Assembly: GCA_000403275.2 (NCBI GenBank)
Contig: KE159601.1
Coordinates: 186,001-250,000 of the forward strand
Reading direction: 5' to 3'
DNA from: Lachnospiraceae bacterium 28-4
GTDB taxonomy: Bacteria; Bacillota; Clostridia; Lachnospirales; Lachnospiraceae
DNA length: 64,000 bases
In this document: positions 56,687-64,000 of the stretch, in pieces
Layout of the letters: every line of letters begins with the position of its first letter
How positions within the stretch are numbered: position 1 is the stretch's first letter
Program-made: the position numbers and the translations under genes
The notes under the pieces: generated by a model
Told to the model about the DNA's origin: nothing
Seen by the model: only the letters and a program-made list of their open reading frames with translations
Databases searched by the model: none

Positions 56687-59600
56687 TTACTCATCAAAAG
56701 ATTCCACATACTCGGCCTCGTCATCCAATGCCAACGCCAGATCGTCTTCCAGATCATCCGCATCCGCATTCACAAGTTCCCCGCTGTCCTCATCGAATTC
56801 CTGTTTCTGATAACCCATAGAACCCAAAGATTCCTGCTCGTAATCATAATTCCTGGAATCCCCTTCCATCTCATAACGATAATCGGTGTCGCCGTAATCG
56901 ATCGTTTCCATGATCTCCACTTCCGTATGATCCTCACGGAGAACACGTACGTCAAGCCCTAATGACTGCAGCTCCTTCAAAAGCACTTTGAAAGACTCCG
57001 GAATACCCGGCTCGGGAATATTATCTCCTTTAATGATCGCCTCGTAAGTCTTTACGCGCCCGATGACATCATCGGACTTCACAGTCAGGATTTCCTGTAA
57101 TGTATAAGATGCGCCGTATGCCTCCAACGCCCAAACTTCCATCTCTCCGAATCTCTGTCCGCCGAACTGTGCCTTACCGCCCAAAGGCTGCTGCGTTACT
57201 AAGGAGTAAGGGCCGGTGGAACGCGCGTGGATCTTATCGTCTACCAGATGGTGCAGTTTCAGGTAATGCATGTGTCCGATCGTTACTGGACTGTCAAAAT
57301 ACTCTCCTGTTCTGCCGTCGCGCAGCCTTACCTTTCCGTCCCGGGAAATGGGTACTCCCTTCCAGACCTCTCTGTGGTCCCTGTTTTCATACAGGTAATC
57401 CATCACTTCCGGAAGCAATTCTTCCTTGTACTTTTTCTCAAACTCTTCCCATTCCAGATTGACATAATCATTGGCAAGATCGAGCGTATCCATAATATCT
57501 ATTTCATTGGCACCGTCAAATACCGGCGTCGCCACGTTAAATCCAAGTGCTTTCGCAGCCAGGGACAAATGAATTTCCAATACCTGTCCAATGTTCATAC
57601 GGGAAGGCACGCCCAGAGGGTTCAGCACGATATCCAAAGGACGCCCGTTCGGAAGATAAGGCATATCTTCTACCGGCAGCACTCTGGAAACAACACCCTT
57701 ATTTCCATGGCGGCCCGCCATCTTATCGCCCACGGATATTTTTCTCTTCTGAGCGATATAAATGCGCACTGCCTGGTTGACGCCGGGAGAAAGTTCATCG
57801 CCGTTTTCTCTCGTAAATACCTTGGCATCCACAACGATACCATATTCCCCGTGGGGCACTTTCAGAGAAGTATCCCTTACTTCCCTCGCCTTTTCACCAA
57901 AAATAGCCCTCAGAAGCCTTTCTTCAGCCGTAAGCTCCGTTTCTCCCTTAGGCGTTACTTTGCCCACCAGTATATCTCCGGCACGCACTTCCGCCCCGAT
58001 GCGGATAATACCTCTCTCGTCCAGATCTTTCAAAGCGTCATCGCCGACTCCGGGAACGTCCCTCGTGATCTCTTCCGGCCCCAGCTTGGTATCCCTTGCT
58101 TCCGCCTCGTATTCTTCTATATGAACGGATGTATATACATCCTCCTGTACCAGCCTTTCGCTCAAAAGAACCGCATCTTCGTAATTGTAGCCTTCCCATG
58201 TCATAAAGCCGATGAGAGGATTTTTTCCCAATGCCAGCTCTCCGTCAGCCGTAGACGGACCGTCCGCGATTACCTGCCCTTTTTCCACATGATCGCCCTT
58301 AAACACGATAGGTTTCTGGTTATAGCAGTTGGACTGATTGCTTCTGGAAAACTTGGTAAGACGATATTCGTCCCTTTCGCCATCGTCATAATCAATCTTA
58401 ATAATTCTCGAGGAAGCGTAGCTGACTGTCCCCGCCTTTTTCGCAATTACGCAAACGCCGGAATCCACCGCCGCTTTCGGTTCCATACCTGTCCCTACTA
58501 CCGGTGCCTCCGTATCCAGAAGCGGAACCGCCTGACGCTGCATGTTGGAACCCATCAGGGCACGGTTCGCGTCGTCATTTTCCAGGAAAGGAATCAACGC
58601 CGTAGCCACCGAAAATACCATTTTGGGGGATACGTCCATGTAATCGAACATCGCCTTCGGATATTCGGAAGTTTCATCCTTATAGCGGCCGGACACGGTA
58701 TTCCTTACAAAATATCCTTCTTTGTCCAAAGCTTCATTCGCCTGGGCCACATGATAATTATCTTCTTCATCCGCCGTCATATATACGACTTCATCCGTCA
58801 CGCGCGGATTAAGCGGATCGGTTTTATCTATTTTCCGATACGGGGCTTCCACAAAACCGTATTCGTTAATTCTTGCGTAGCTTGCCAGTGAGTTGATCAA
58901 TCCGATGTTCGGACCTTCCGGTGTCTCAATCGGACACATCCTGCCGTAATGGGAGTAATGTACGTCCCGCACCTCAAATCCTGCCCGGTCTCTGGACAAA
59001 CCGCCCGGCCCGAGCGCGGAAAGACGCCTCTTATGGGTCAATTCACCCAACGGATTATTCTGATCCATAAACTGGGACAACTGGGAAGAACCGAAAAATT
59101 CTTTTACCGCAGCCTGTACCGGCTTAATATTGATTAATATCTGAGGAGATATCTCCTCCGCGTCGTGAGTAGTCATTCTTTCACGGACTACCCTTTCCAG
59201 TCTGGACAAACCGATACGATACTGGTTCTGCAGCAATTCGCCCACTGCCCTGATGCGGCGGTTTCCCAAATGGTCGATATCGTCATGGTTTCCGATACCG
59301 TACTCCAAATGGATATTATAATTAATGGAAGCAAGAATGTCTTCCTTGGTAATATGCTTCGGTATGAGTTCATGCACATTCTTTTGAATAGCCTCTGCCA
59401 GTTCTTCCGCATTATCGGCATACTCTTCCAGAATCTGCGCCAGAACAGGATAATATACCAGTTCCGTAATCCCCAATTCTTTAGGATTACAATCTACAAA
59501 ATTCGTAATATCCACCATCATATTAGAAAGAATTTTTACATTTCTCTCCTCTGTCTGGATATATACGTAAGGCACTGCCGCATTCTGTATCGCATCGGCG

Positions 59601-60559
59601 AGTTCGGCCGTCGCTTTCGTCCCGGCTGCCGCCAGCACTTCGCCTGTCGTCGTATCCACCACATCCTCTGCGATCACATGGCCTCTGATTCTGTTCCTGA
59701 ATGCTAACTTTTTATTGAATTTATATCTTCCGACTTTTGCCAAATCATATCTTCTGGGGTCAAAAAACATCGCGGTGATCAGGCTTTCCGCACTTTCCAC
59801 GCTCAAAGGCTCGCCCGGACGTATTTTTTTATACAGCTCCAAAAGACCTTCCTGATAATTCTCAGCAACGTCTTTTCCAAAGCTGGCCTCAATCTTCGGC
59901 TCATCGCCGAAAAGCTCCCTAATCTCATCGTTCGTACCTACGCCTAAAGCCCTGATCAGCACGGTAATAGGCACTTTTCTTGTTCTATCGACACGTACAT
60001 AAAAAACATCATTGGAATCCGTCTCATATTCCAGCCATGCGCCCCTGTTCGGAATGACCGTGGAAGAAAATAATCTCTTGCCGATCTTGTCATGGCCGAT
60101 TGCATAATAAATGCCCGGCGAACGAACCAACTGGCTGACAATGACACGCTCTGCCCCGTTAATGACAAACGTTCCCGTCTCGGTCATCAATGGAAGATCG
60201 CCCATAAAAATCTCGTGTTCGCTGATTTCTTCTTTTTCCTTATTGTAAAGCCGAACCCTGACCTTTAACGGCGCCGCATAAGTTGCATCTCTTTCTTTAC
60301 ACTTTTCAATAGAATATTTCACGTCTTCTTCACACAGCTCGAAGTCTACAAACTCAAGACTTAAATGGCCGCTGTAATCTGCTATCGGAGAAATATCGTC
60401 AAAGACTTCTTTCAAGCCTTCTTCGAGAAACCATTGATAGGAATGTTTCTGCACTTCTATCAGGTTTGGCATTTCCAGGACCTCTTTTTGCCGTGAATAA
60501 CTCATACGTATATTTTTGCCTGCGGCAATGGGACGTATTCGGTTTTTTTCCATTGACAT
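56687..60559 (-). CDS. rpoB: RNA polymerase beta subunit
   Basis: A 1,290-residue beta subunit. The rifampicin region [20 protein letters not shown] carries the susceptible-type Asp, His and Ser. The [31 protein letters not shown] and [10 protein letters not shown] motifs are intact, and an acidic tail rich in Asp/Glu closes it. The start is the ATG at 60559 or, with better spacing from GGGGTG, the ATG at 60553. It has its own promoter and is cotranscribed with rpoC. Confidence 0.99.
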   Translation of the reverse strand: MSMEKNRIRPIAAGKNIRMSYSRQKEVLEMPNLIEVQKHSYQWFLEEGLKEVFDDISPIADYSGHLSLEFVDFELCEEDVKYSIEKCKERDATYAAPLKVRVRLYNKEKEEISEHEIFMGDLPLMTETGTFVINGAERVIVSQLVRSPGIYYAIGHDKIGKRLFSSTVIPNRGAWLEYETDSNDVFYVRVDRTRKVPITVLIRALGVGTNDEIRELFGDEPKIEASFGKDVAENYQEGLLELYKKIRPGEPLSVESAESLITAMFFDPRRYDLAKVGRYKFNKKLAFRNRIRGHVIAEDVVDTTTGEVLAAAGTKATAELADAIQNAAVPYVYIQTEERNVKILSNMMVDITNFVDCNPKELGITELVYYPVLAQILEEYADNAEELAEAIQKNVHELIPKHITKEDILASINYNIHLEYGIGNHDDIDHLGNRRIRAVGELLQNQYRIGLSRLERVVRERMTTHDAEEISPQILINIKPVQAAVKEFFGSSQLSQFMDQNNPLGELTHKRRLSALGPGGLSRDRAGFEVRDVHYSHYGRMCPIETPEGPNIGLINSLASYARINEYGFVEAPYRKIDKTDPLNPRVTDEVVYMTADEEDNYHVAQANEALDKEGYFVRNTVSGRYKDETSEYPKAMFDYMDVSPKMVFSVATALIPFLENDDANRALMGSNMQRQAVPLLDTEAPVVGTGMEPKAAVDSGVCVIAKKAGTVSYASSRIIKIDYDDGERDEYRLTKFSRSNQSNCYNQKPIVFKGDHVEKGQVIADGPSTADGELALGKNPLIGFMTWEGYNYEDAVLLSERLVQEDVYTSVHIEEYEAEARDTKLGPEEITRDVPGVGDDALKDLDERGIIRIGAEVRAGDILVGKVTPKGETELTAEERLLRAIFGEKAREVRDTSLKVPHGEYGIVVDAKVFTRENGDELSPGVNQAVRIYIAQKRKISVGDKMAGRHGNKGVVSRVLPVEDMPYLPNGRPLDIVLNPLGVPSRMNIGQVLEIHLSLAAKALGFNVATPVFDGANEIDIMDTLDLANDYVNLEWEEFEKKYKEELLPEVMDYLYENRDHREVWKGVPISRDGKVRLRDGRTGEYFDSPVTIGHMHYLKLHHLVDDKIHARSTGPYSLVTQQPLGGKAQFGGQRFGEMEVWALEAYGASYTLQEILTVKSDDVIGRVKTYEAIIKGDNIPEPGIPESFKVLLKELQSLGLDVRVLREDHTEVEIMETIDYGDTDYRYEMEGDSRNYDYEQESLGSMGYQKQEFDEDSGELVNADADDLEDDLALALDDEAEYVESFDE

Positions 60560-60677
60560 TTCACCCCGTTCTTTATGATTTTGAGCCTATTTATCGGTGA
60601 TTGACATATCCCCATTCTAATTTTTGTTTGTACAAAAATGAAAGGTAAGCACACCTTACCACAATAGTGCATCATCC

Positions 60678-60706
60678 ATTTTACTACAAAAGAATTGGCG
60701 CGTCAA
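60678..60706 (-). promoter_or_regulatory. rpoBC promoter
   Basis: TTGACG (60701-60706) and TAAAAT (60678-60683) with a 17-base spacer, about 120 bases upstream of rpoB. Together with the terminator after rplL it makes rpoBC a separate unit. Confidence 0.8.
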
Positions 60707-60738
60707 GGTTTTTTTCGCATGCGGGATTTAGGCATGCT

Positions 60739-61094
60739 GCAAGGGGAGGGGACGTTTCGGAAGGGGCGGGGCTGCATTCGGCAGGGCATTCGGTATGGCA
60801 TCCGGCCTGGCATTGGGGCGGGGAAGATTTTCCTGAGGTTTGCAATCGGATTTCACTAATGAAATGGATAAAACAACGGAACCGATTGGGGCGGAAATAA
60901 CGGACATCCTGTCCTATATTTCCTAAAATTGCCATCCATGGCAATTTTCCCCTTGGGTATTGACCATTTCATAAGTGAAATTACCATTTGCATACAACAG
61001 GAAAATCTTCCCCGCCCCAATGCCAGGCCGGATGCCATACCGAATGCCCTGCCGAATGCAGCCCCGCCCCTTCCAAAACGTCCTCTCCCCTTGC
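60739..61094. repeat. Large GC-rich inverted repeat between rplL and rpoB
   Basis: Arms 60739-60835 and 60998-61094 are 97 bases each with only a few mismatches. Weaker pairing continues both inward (ATTTCACTAATGAAAT against ATTTCATAAGTGAAAT) and outward (GCGGGATTT against AAATCCCGT). The centre has AAAATTGCCATCCATGGCAATTTT-like palindrome sequence. Within each arm a degenerate 12-base unit (GCATTCGGYAKG) repeats about four times. It looks like a MITE or REP-like unit. Confidence 0.92.
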
Positions 61095-61122
61095 GGTATA
61101 TACAAATCCCGTATACGAAAAA

Positions 61123-61165
61123 GCACCGGCGCCGGAAAACCATGATATGATTTTCCGGCGCCGGC
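61123..61165 (-). terminator. rplJL terminator
   Basis: Perfect GC-rich stem CCGGCGCCGGAAAA / TTTTCCGGCGCCGG around a ~10-base loop, followed in the minus direction by TGCTTTTTCG, 40 bases after rplL. Confidence 0.92.
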
Positions 61166-61204
61166 ATTCTGTTTTTATTTTGTTTGCTCTCTGTTATGAT
61201 TTTA

Positions 61205-61579
61205 TTATTTAACCGTAACTTTAGCTCCTTCAGCTTCCAGTTTTGTCTTAACTTCTTCTGCTTCTTCTTTGGAAACGCCTTCTTTCACCATCTTCGGAGC
61301 GGAATCAACAAGGTCTTTTGCTTCTTTCAAGCCAAGGCCTGTAGCTTCACGTACGACTTTGATGACTTTAACTTTGTTAGGACCTACTTCTGTAAGCTCT
61401 ACATCGAATTCTGTCTTCTCCTCCACTGCTGCACCTGCATCAGCTGCTGCTGCAACTACAACGCCTGCTGCTGCGGATACGCCGAATTCTTCTTCACAAG
61501 CTTTTACTAAATCATTTAATTCCAGAACTGTTAACTCTTTGATAGCATCGATAAGTTCCTGAGCTGTTAATTTTGCCAT
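61205..61579 (-). CDS. rplL: Ribosomal protein L7/L12
   Basis: The 124-residue stalk protein that recruits translation factors. N-terminal dimerisation helix ([20 protein letters not shown]), Ala-rich hinge and C-terminal domain ([20 protein letters not shown]) are all typical. I chose the ATG at 61579, nine bases from GGAGG, over the ATG two codons upstream. Confidence 0.98.
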   Translation of the reverse strand: MAKLTAQELIDAIKELTVLELNDLVKACEEEFGVSAAAGVVVAAAADAGAAVEEKTEFDVELTEVGPNKVKVIKVVREATGLGLKEAKDLVDSAPKMVKEGVSKEEAEEVKTKLEAEGAKVTVK

Positions 61580-61647
61580 TATCATTTACCTCCATGATTC
61601 GATTTTATACAATTTGTTTTTTACCTGATTTTTAATTTCCGCTTCTA

Positions 61648-62205
61648 TTATTCTGCGGGAGTCTCTTCTGCCGGAGCTGCTTCTTCAGCCGCTTCTTCCG
61701 CAGATGCTTCGCATGCGGATGCTCCGCCTTTTTCTGCAAGCTGGTTCATAACACGAGCGAAGTTGGTGATCGGAGACTGTAAGCTTCCAAGCAGTTTGGA
61801 AATAAGTTCTTCCCTGGAAGGAATCTTGGCGATATCGGCAATTCCTGCCGCATCGTATGCAATGCCTTCAACCATTCCGCCTTTCACTTCAAGCTTGCTT
61901 GCTTCCTTCGCGAATTTGCACAATATCCTTGCCGGCGCTGTAGCGTCCGAATCGGAAATAGCAATCGCGCTGGGACCCGCCAGATACTGGGTAAGCGCCT
62001 CGAAGTCAGTTCCCTTAAACGCGAAATTCATCATCGTATTTTTGTAAACTTTGTAAGTGATCCCTGCTTCACGAAGTTCTTTGCGGAGCCTTGTGTCCTG
62101 CTCAACGGTAAGTCCGCGGTGATCCACAAGAACGACTGACTGCGCATCTTTCAGGTTTGCAGAAATCTCTTCTACGACGGGTTGTTTCAATTCAATTTTT
62201 GCCAC
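61648..62205 (-). CDS. rplJ: Ribosomal protein L10
   Basis: A 185-residue L10, the base of the ribosomal stalk and autoregulator of rplJL through its leader RNA. VVLVDHRGLTVEQDTRLRKE, YKVYKNTMMNFA and the C-terminal L12-binding helix (ELISKLLGSLQSPITNFARV) are present, then an Ala/Glu-rich tail. The start is GTG at 62205 after AAGGAGG. Confidence 0.97.
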   Translation of the reverse strand: MAKIELKQPVVEEISANLKDAQSVVLVDHRGLTVEQDTRLRKELREAGITYKVYKNTMMNFAFKGTDFEALTQYLAGPSAIAISDSDATAPARILCKFAKEASKLEVKGGMVEGIAYDAAGIADIAKIPSREELISKLLGSLQSPITNFARVMNQLAEKGGASACEASAEEAAEEAAPAEETPAE

Positions 62206-62292
62206 TTTCTTTACCTCCTTATAGATTTGTCGGAAACAGGTATTTCTGCCGGTCTCCCTACGCCGAAAGGAGTTTTCATACCAGTATAATAT

Positions 62293-62331
62293 AAAAACCT
62301 TCCTGTCCATAATGTTCCAAAGACAGAAAGG
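62293..62331 (-). terminator. Attenuator in the rplJ leader
   Basis: CCTTTCTGTC and GACAGGAAGG arms (minus strand, one G-U pair) followed by TTTTTAT, located between the L10 leader core and rplJ. It gives the leader a switch at the transcription level. Confidence 0.8.
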
Positions 62332-62339
62332 CATAAAGT

Positions 62340-62416
62340 CATACCAAATAAACTCTTTTCCTCGGCAGGCGTCTTGTCCTTACGCTGTTTCCACAGCACC
62401 TGCTGTCTTCGGCATT
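62340..62416 (-). ncRNA. L10 leader (ribosomal protein L10 binding RNA)
   Basis: The 5' leader of rplJL contains GACAGCAGGTGCTG near its start and the conserved CCTGCCGAGG about 40 bases later, the L10-binding kink-turn arrangement of the L10 leader family. Binding of L10-L7/L12 complex to it represses rplJL. The attenuator at 62293-62331 follows. Confidence 0.85.
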
Positions 62417-62420
62417 TACT

Positions 62421-62449
62421 ACTATATTCTATATCGGACGTTCTGTCAA
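62421..62449 (-). promoter_or_regulatory. rplJL promoter
   Basis: TTGACA (62444-62449) and TATAGT (62421-62426) with a 17-base spacer, right before the L10 leader. It overlaps the region after the capA-like stop. Confidence 0.85.
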
Positions 62450-62490
62450 GGAAAAAATGCGTTCCCCATGGAATCAATGGTGAAAGCCGA

Positions 62491-63834
62491 CTATCTTGCC
62501 GAAATAAATCCCGCTTCATCAATATCTATTTTCGGCGAAATCGACCGCATATAGTTAAGCACTCTCGCCTTTTCCTCCCCATGCAGCATAGAGGTCTTAC
62601 ACCCCTTCTGTAAAGCAGGTATAAATTGCAAAGACCTTAATCCGTCCTCCCCCACGACCGCTTTTACTATACATGTATCCAACTCTTTCGAATTAAACCA
62701 GAAATTGCCCAGGCTATATACCACCGGTACGCCGTTCACATATTCTATCGGCTGCAAACAATGGGGGTGATCCCCAATGATCAGATCAGCTCCCGCATCG
62801 GCAATTTTAGGCGCCTGGTCCAACTGTGCCCAGTCCACTTCCACCGTATTTTCCGTCCCCCAATGAATATATACCACGACAAAATCGCTGTTTTCCTTTG
62901 CTTCGCGAACCGCATCCAGCAATCGGTCAGGATTCAGGCAGCGGAATACGCCGGCAGAATCATCGGTGGCTCCCTTTGTGTCGGGATTATCCAGCCTCTC
63001 GATCTGTGTGGCGGAAACAATCGCTATTTTTATATCCCCGGCAATGAAATAAACCGGTTTGGACGCCTCTTCCAGATTCCGCCCGGCACCAACATACGGC
63101 ATTCCGATGCCGGCAAGGGTATCCAATGTATCCAGAAAGGCATCTTCTCCATAATCATAAGCATGATTATTGGCAAGGGATACGATATCCACTCCCATTT
63201 CCTCCAAAATAGAGGCAGATTCCGGCCTGGCCCGGAAAGTAAACTGCTTTCCTTCCGTCGGAATTCCCCTGGAAGAATACGGAAACTCATTATTGATCAT
63301 CATAATGTCCGCGTCTTTCATCTCATCCATTAAATCCTCAGAAATGCTATCATAAATGCCGTTCGACCTTTGCAGCAGACTTGCCATCACGCTATAGGCC
63401 GGATCGAATAGAATATCCCCTCCAAATGCCAGGGTAACTTCCCCTTCATTTGCCGTTTCCTTCGCATATATATTATTTTCTGCCATATAAGCCGGATCGG
63501 CGAGAATTTCGCCGTATTTCCCCACAGGTTCCTCTTCGCCCTCGCCCTCTTCAGGCGCAGACGCCAAAAGCCCGCCCTGTCCTTGCGCTTCTCCGGTTTC
63601 CGGCAAATCCTTTGGTTCTTCCTGAGGAATATTTTCCGTTAATATTGCGGAATTATCTCTTACAGGATCCTCTCCCGCCATTTTTCCCGTCTCTTTTTTC
63701 CCTGTGTTCTGCCATACAAGGAAAAGCAGTACCCCAAGGATAAGGACGCTGCTGAAAACCAACAAAAAAGTCAGCAAAGTATTTAAGAAGTAGTTTTTTT
63801 TCTTCCTTTTTTTCTTTTTTCCCTTTTTTGCCAT
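62491..63834 (-). CDS. CapA / PgsA-like metallophosphatase-fold protein, membrane-anchored
   Basis: A 447-residue protein of the CapA (poly-gamma-glutamate synthesis) family. It begins with a very Lys/Arg-rich segment (MAKKGKKKKRKKKNYF), one membrane helix (LLTFLLVFSSVLILGVLLFL), and an acidic low-complexity linker. The CapA domain follows with LAFGGDILFDP, MMINNEFPYS, VSLANNHAYDYGEDA, VVVYIHWGTE and LIIGDHPHCLQPIE, the metal-site motifs. No capBC genes are adjacent, so its substrate is unclear. I chose ATG 63834 after AGGAAAG. It sits between rplA and rplJ, an unusual place. Confidence 0.88.
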   Translation of the reverse strand: MAKKGKKKKRKKKNYFLNTLLTFLLVFSSVLILGVLLFLVWQNTGKKETGKMAGEDPVRDNSAILTENIPQEEPKDLPETGEAQGQGGLLASAPEEGEGEEEPVGKYGEILADPAYMAENNIYAKETANEGEVTLAFGGDILFDPAYSVMASLLQRSNGIYDSISEDLMDEMKDADIMMINNEFPYSSRGIPTEGKQFTFRARPESASILEEMGVDIVSLANNHAYDYGEDAFLDTLDTLAGIGMPYVGAGRNLEEASKPVYFIAGDIKIAIVSATQIERLDNPDTKGATDDSAGVFRCLNPDRLLDAVREAKENSDFVVVYIHWGTENTVEVDWAQLDQAPKIADAGADLIIGDHPHCLQPIEYVNGVPVVYSLGNFWFNSKELDTCIVKAVVGEDGLRSLQFIPALQKGCKTSMLHGEEKARVLNYMRSISPKIDIDEAGFISAR

Positions 63835-63860
63835 AATGCACTTTCCTGTAAATAGTCCAA

Positions 63861-63894
63861 AGACCATCTGTAAGGTCCCCCGTACAGATGGTCT
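63861..63894 (-). terminator. Hairpin after rplA
   Basis: AGACCATCTGTA (63861-63872) pairs with TACAGATGGTCT (63883-63894). In the minus direction it is followed by only TTTGG, so it is probably a weak terminator or processing site between rplA and the capA-like gene. Confidence 0.6.
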
Positions 63895-63917
63895 CCATGT
63901 TTGCTAACAATGCTTCA

Positions 63918-64000
63918 TTAATATTTTGCAACGTTCACCTTTACTCCAGGCCCCATGGTCGAAGATAAGGTAATGCTTCTTAAGAACTGTCCTTTTACTG
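63918..64000 (-). CDS. rplA: Ribosomal protein L1, 3' end only
   Basis: The last 27 codons before the stop at 63918 encode VKGQFLRSITLSSTMGPGVK and VNVAKY, the conserved C-terminus of L1. The rest lies beyond the window. In most Firmicutes rplJ follows rplA directly; here a capA-like gene intervenes. Confidence 0.93.
   Translation of the reverse strand, partial: VKGQFLRSITLSSTMGPGVKVNVAKY

Noticed and set aside
57227-58891. 554-codon frame antisense to rpoB
   Set aside because: The His/Arg/Phe-rich translation is typical of the complement of a conserved gene. rpoB itself is certain.
60856-61167. Minus-strand frame with GGAAFGRAFGMASGLALGRG-like repeats
   Set aside because: It comes from the 12-base units in the large inverted repeat and crosses the rplJL terminator stem, so it is better explained as repeat DNA.

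Overview
The window looks like the chromosome of a clostridial Firmicute, most likely a Lachnospiraceae member. The evidence is the gene style (rplJL / rpoBC / rpsLG-fusA-tuf order, strong AGGAGG ribosome sites, an L10 leader), the mobile elements (IS66, RIT, IS110, MOBP relaxase, TnpV, DUF6076) and the contrast between moderately GC-rich core genes and an AT-rich island. No tRNA, rRNA or CRISPR array was seen.

Left part (1-13.5 kb): the 3'-truncated end of carB; a divergent cardiolipin synthase; a hybrid histidine kinase; a divergent isoprenoid-synthase-fold protein; an XRE regulator; a SnoaL-like protein; a decayed RelA/SpoT operon with three probable single-base frameshifts; a GNAT acetyltransferase; a CPBP membrane protease; and fragments of an old mobile element.

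13.5-18.4 kb: a RIT element (three overlapping tyrosine recombinase genes between 59-bp inverted repeats). It sits between the 5' halves of two different IS66-family elements that face each other. Both are cut at the same tnpB codon.

18.5-47.8 kb: a 29.3-kb integrated element bounded by a 31-bp direct repeat of the 3' end of tuf. It encodes a tyrosine integrase, an excisionase-like protein, a MOBP relaxase with MobC, ParM/ParR-like partition proteins, and a full BREX type 1 phage-defence operon (XRE regulator, brxA, brxB, brxC, pglX, pglZ, brxL). Extra genes ride in the operon between pglX and pglZ: a zinc-ribbon P-loop ATPase, a HEPN-like protein now broken by an IS110 element, and a small membrane protein. 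A DUF1016 nuclease gene bracketed by two copies of one palindrome and a truncated PD-(D/E)XK gene follow brxL. An IS630-family element has split tnpV at a CTAG site. On integration the element supplied the last codons and a new terminator for tuf, and the old tuf tail and terminator remain at the far end.

47.7-64 kb: core expression genes on the minus strand: tuf (own promoter), fusA, rpsG and rpsL (str operon promoter), rpoC and rpoB (own promoter), rplL and rplJ (promoter, L10 leader, attenuator), a capA-like gene inserted between rplJ and rplA, and the 3' end of rplA. Two unusual non-coding blocks lie here: three 41-bp tandem repeats with hairpins between rpsL and rpsG, and a 97-bp-arm inverted repeat between rplL and rpoB.
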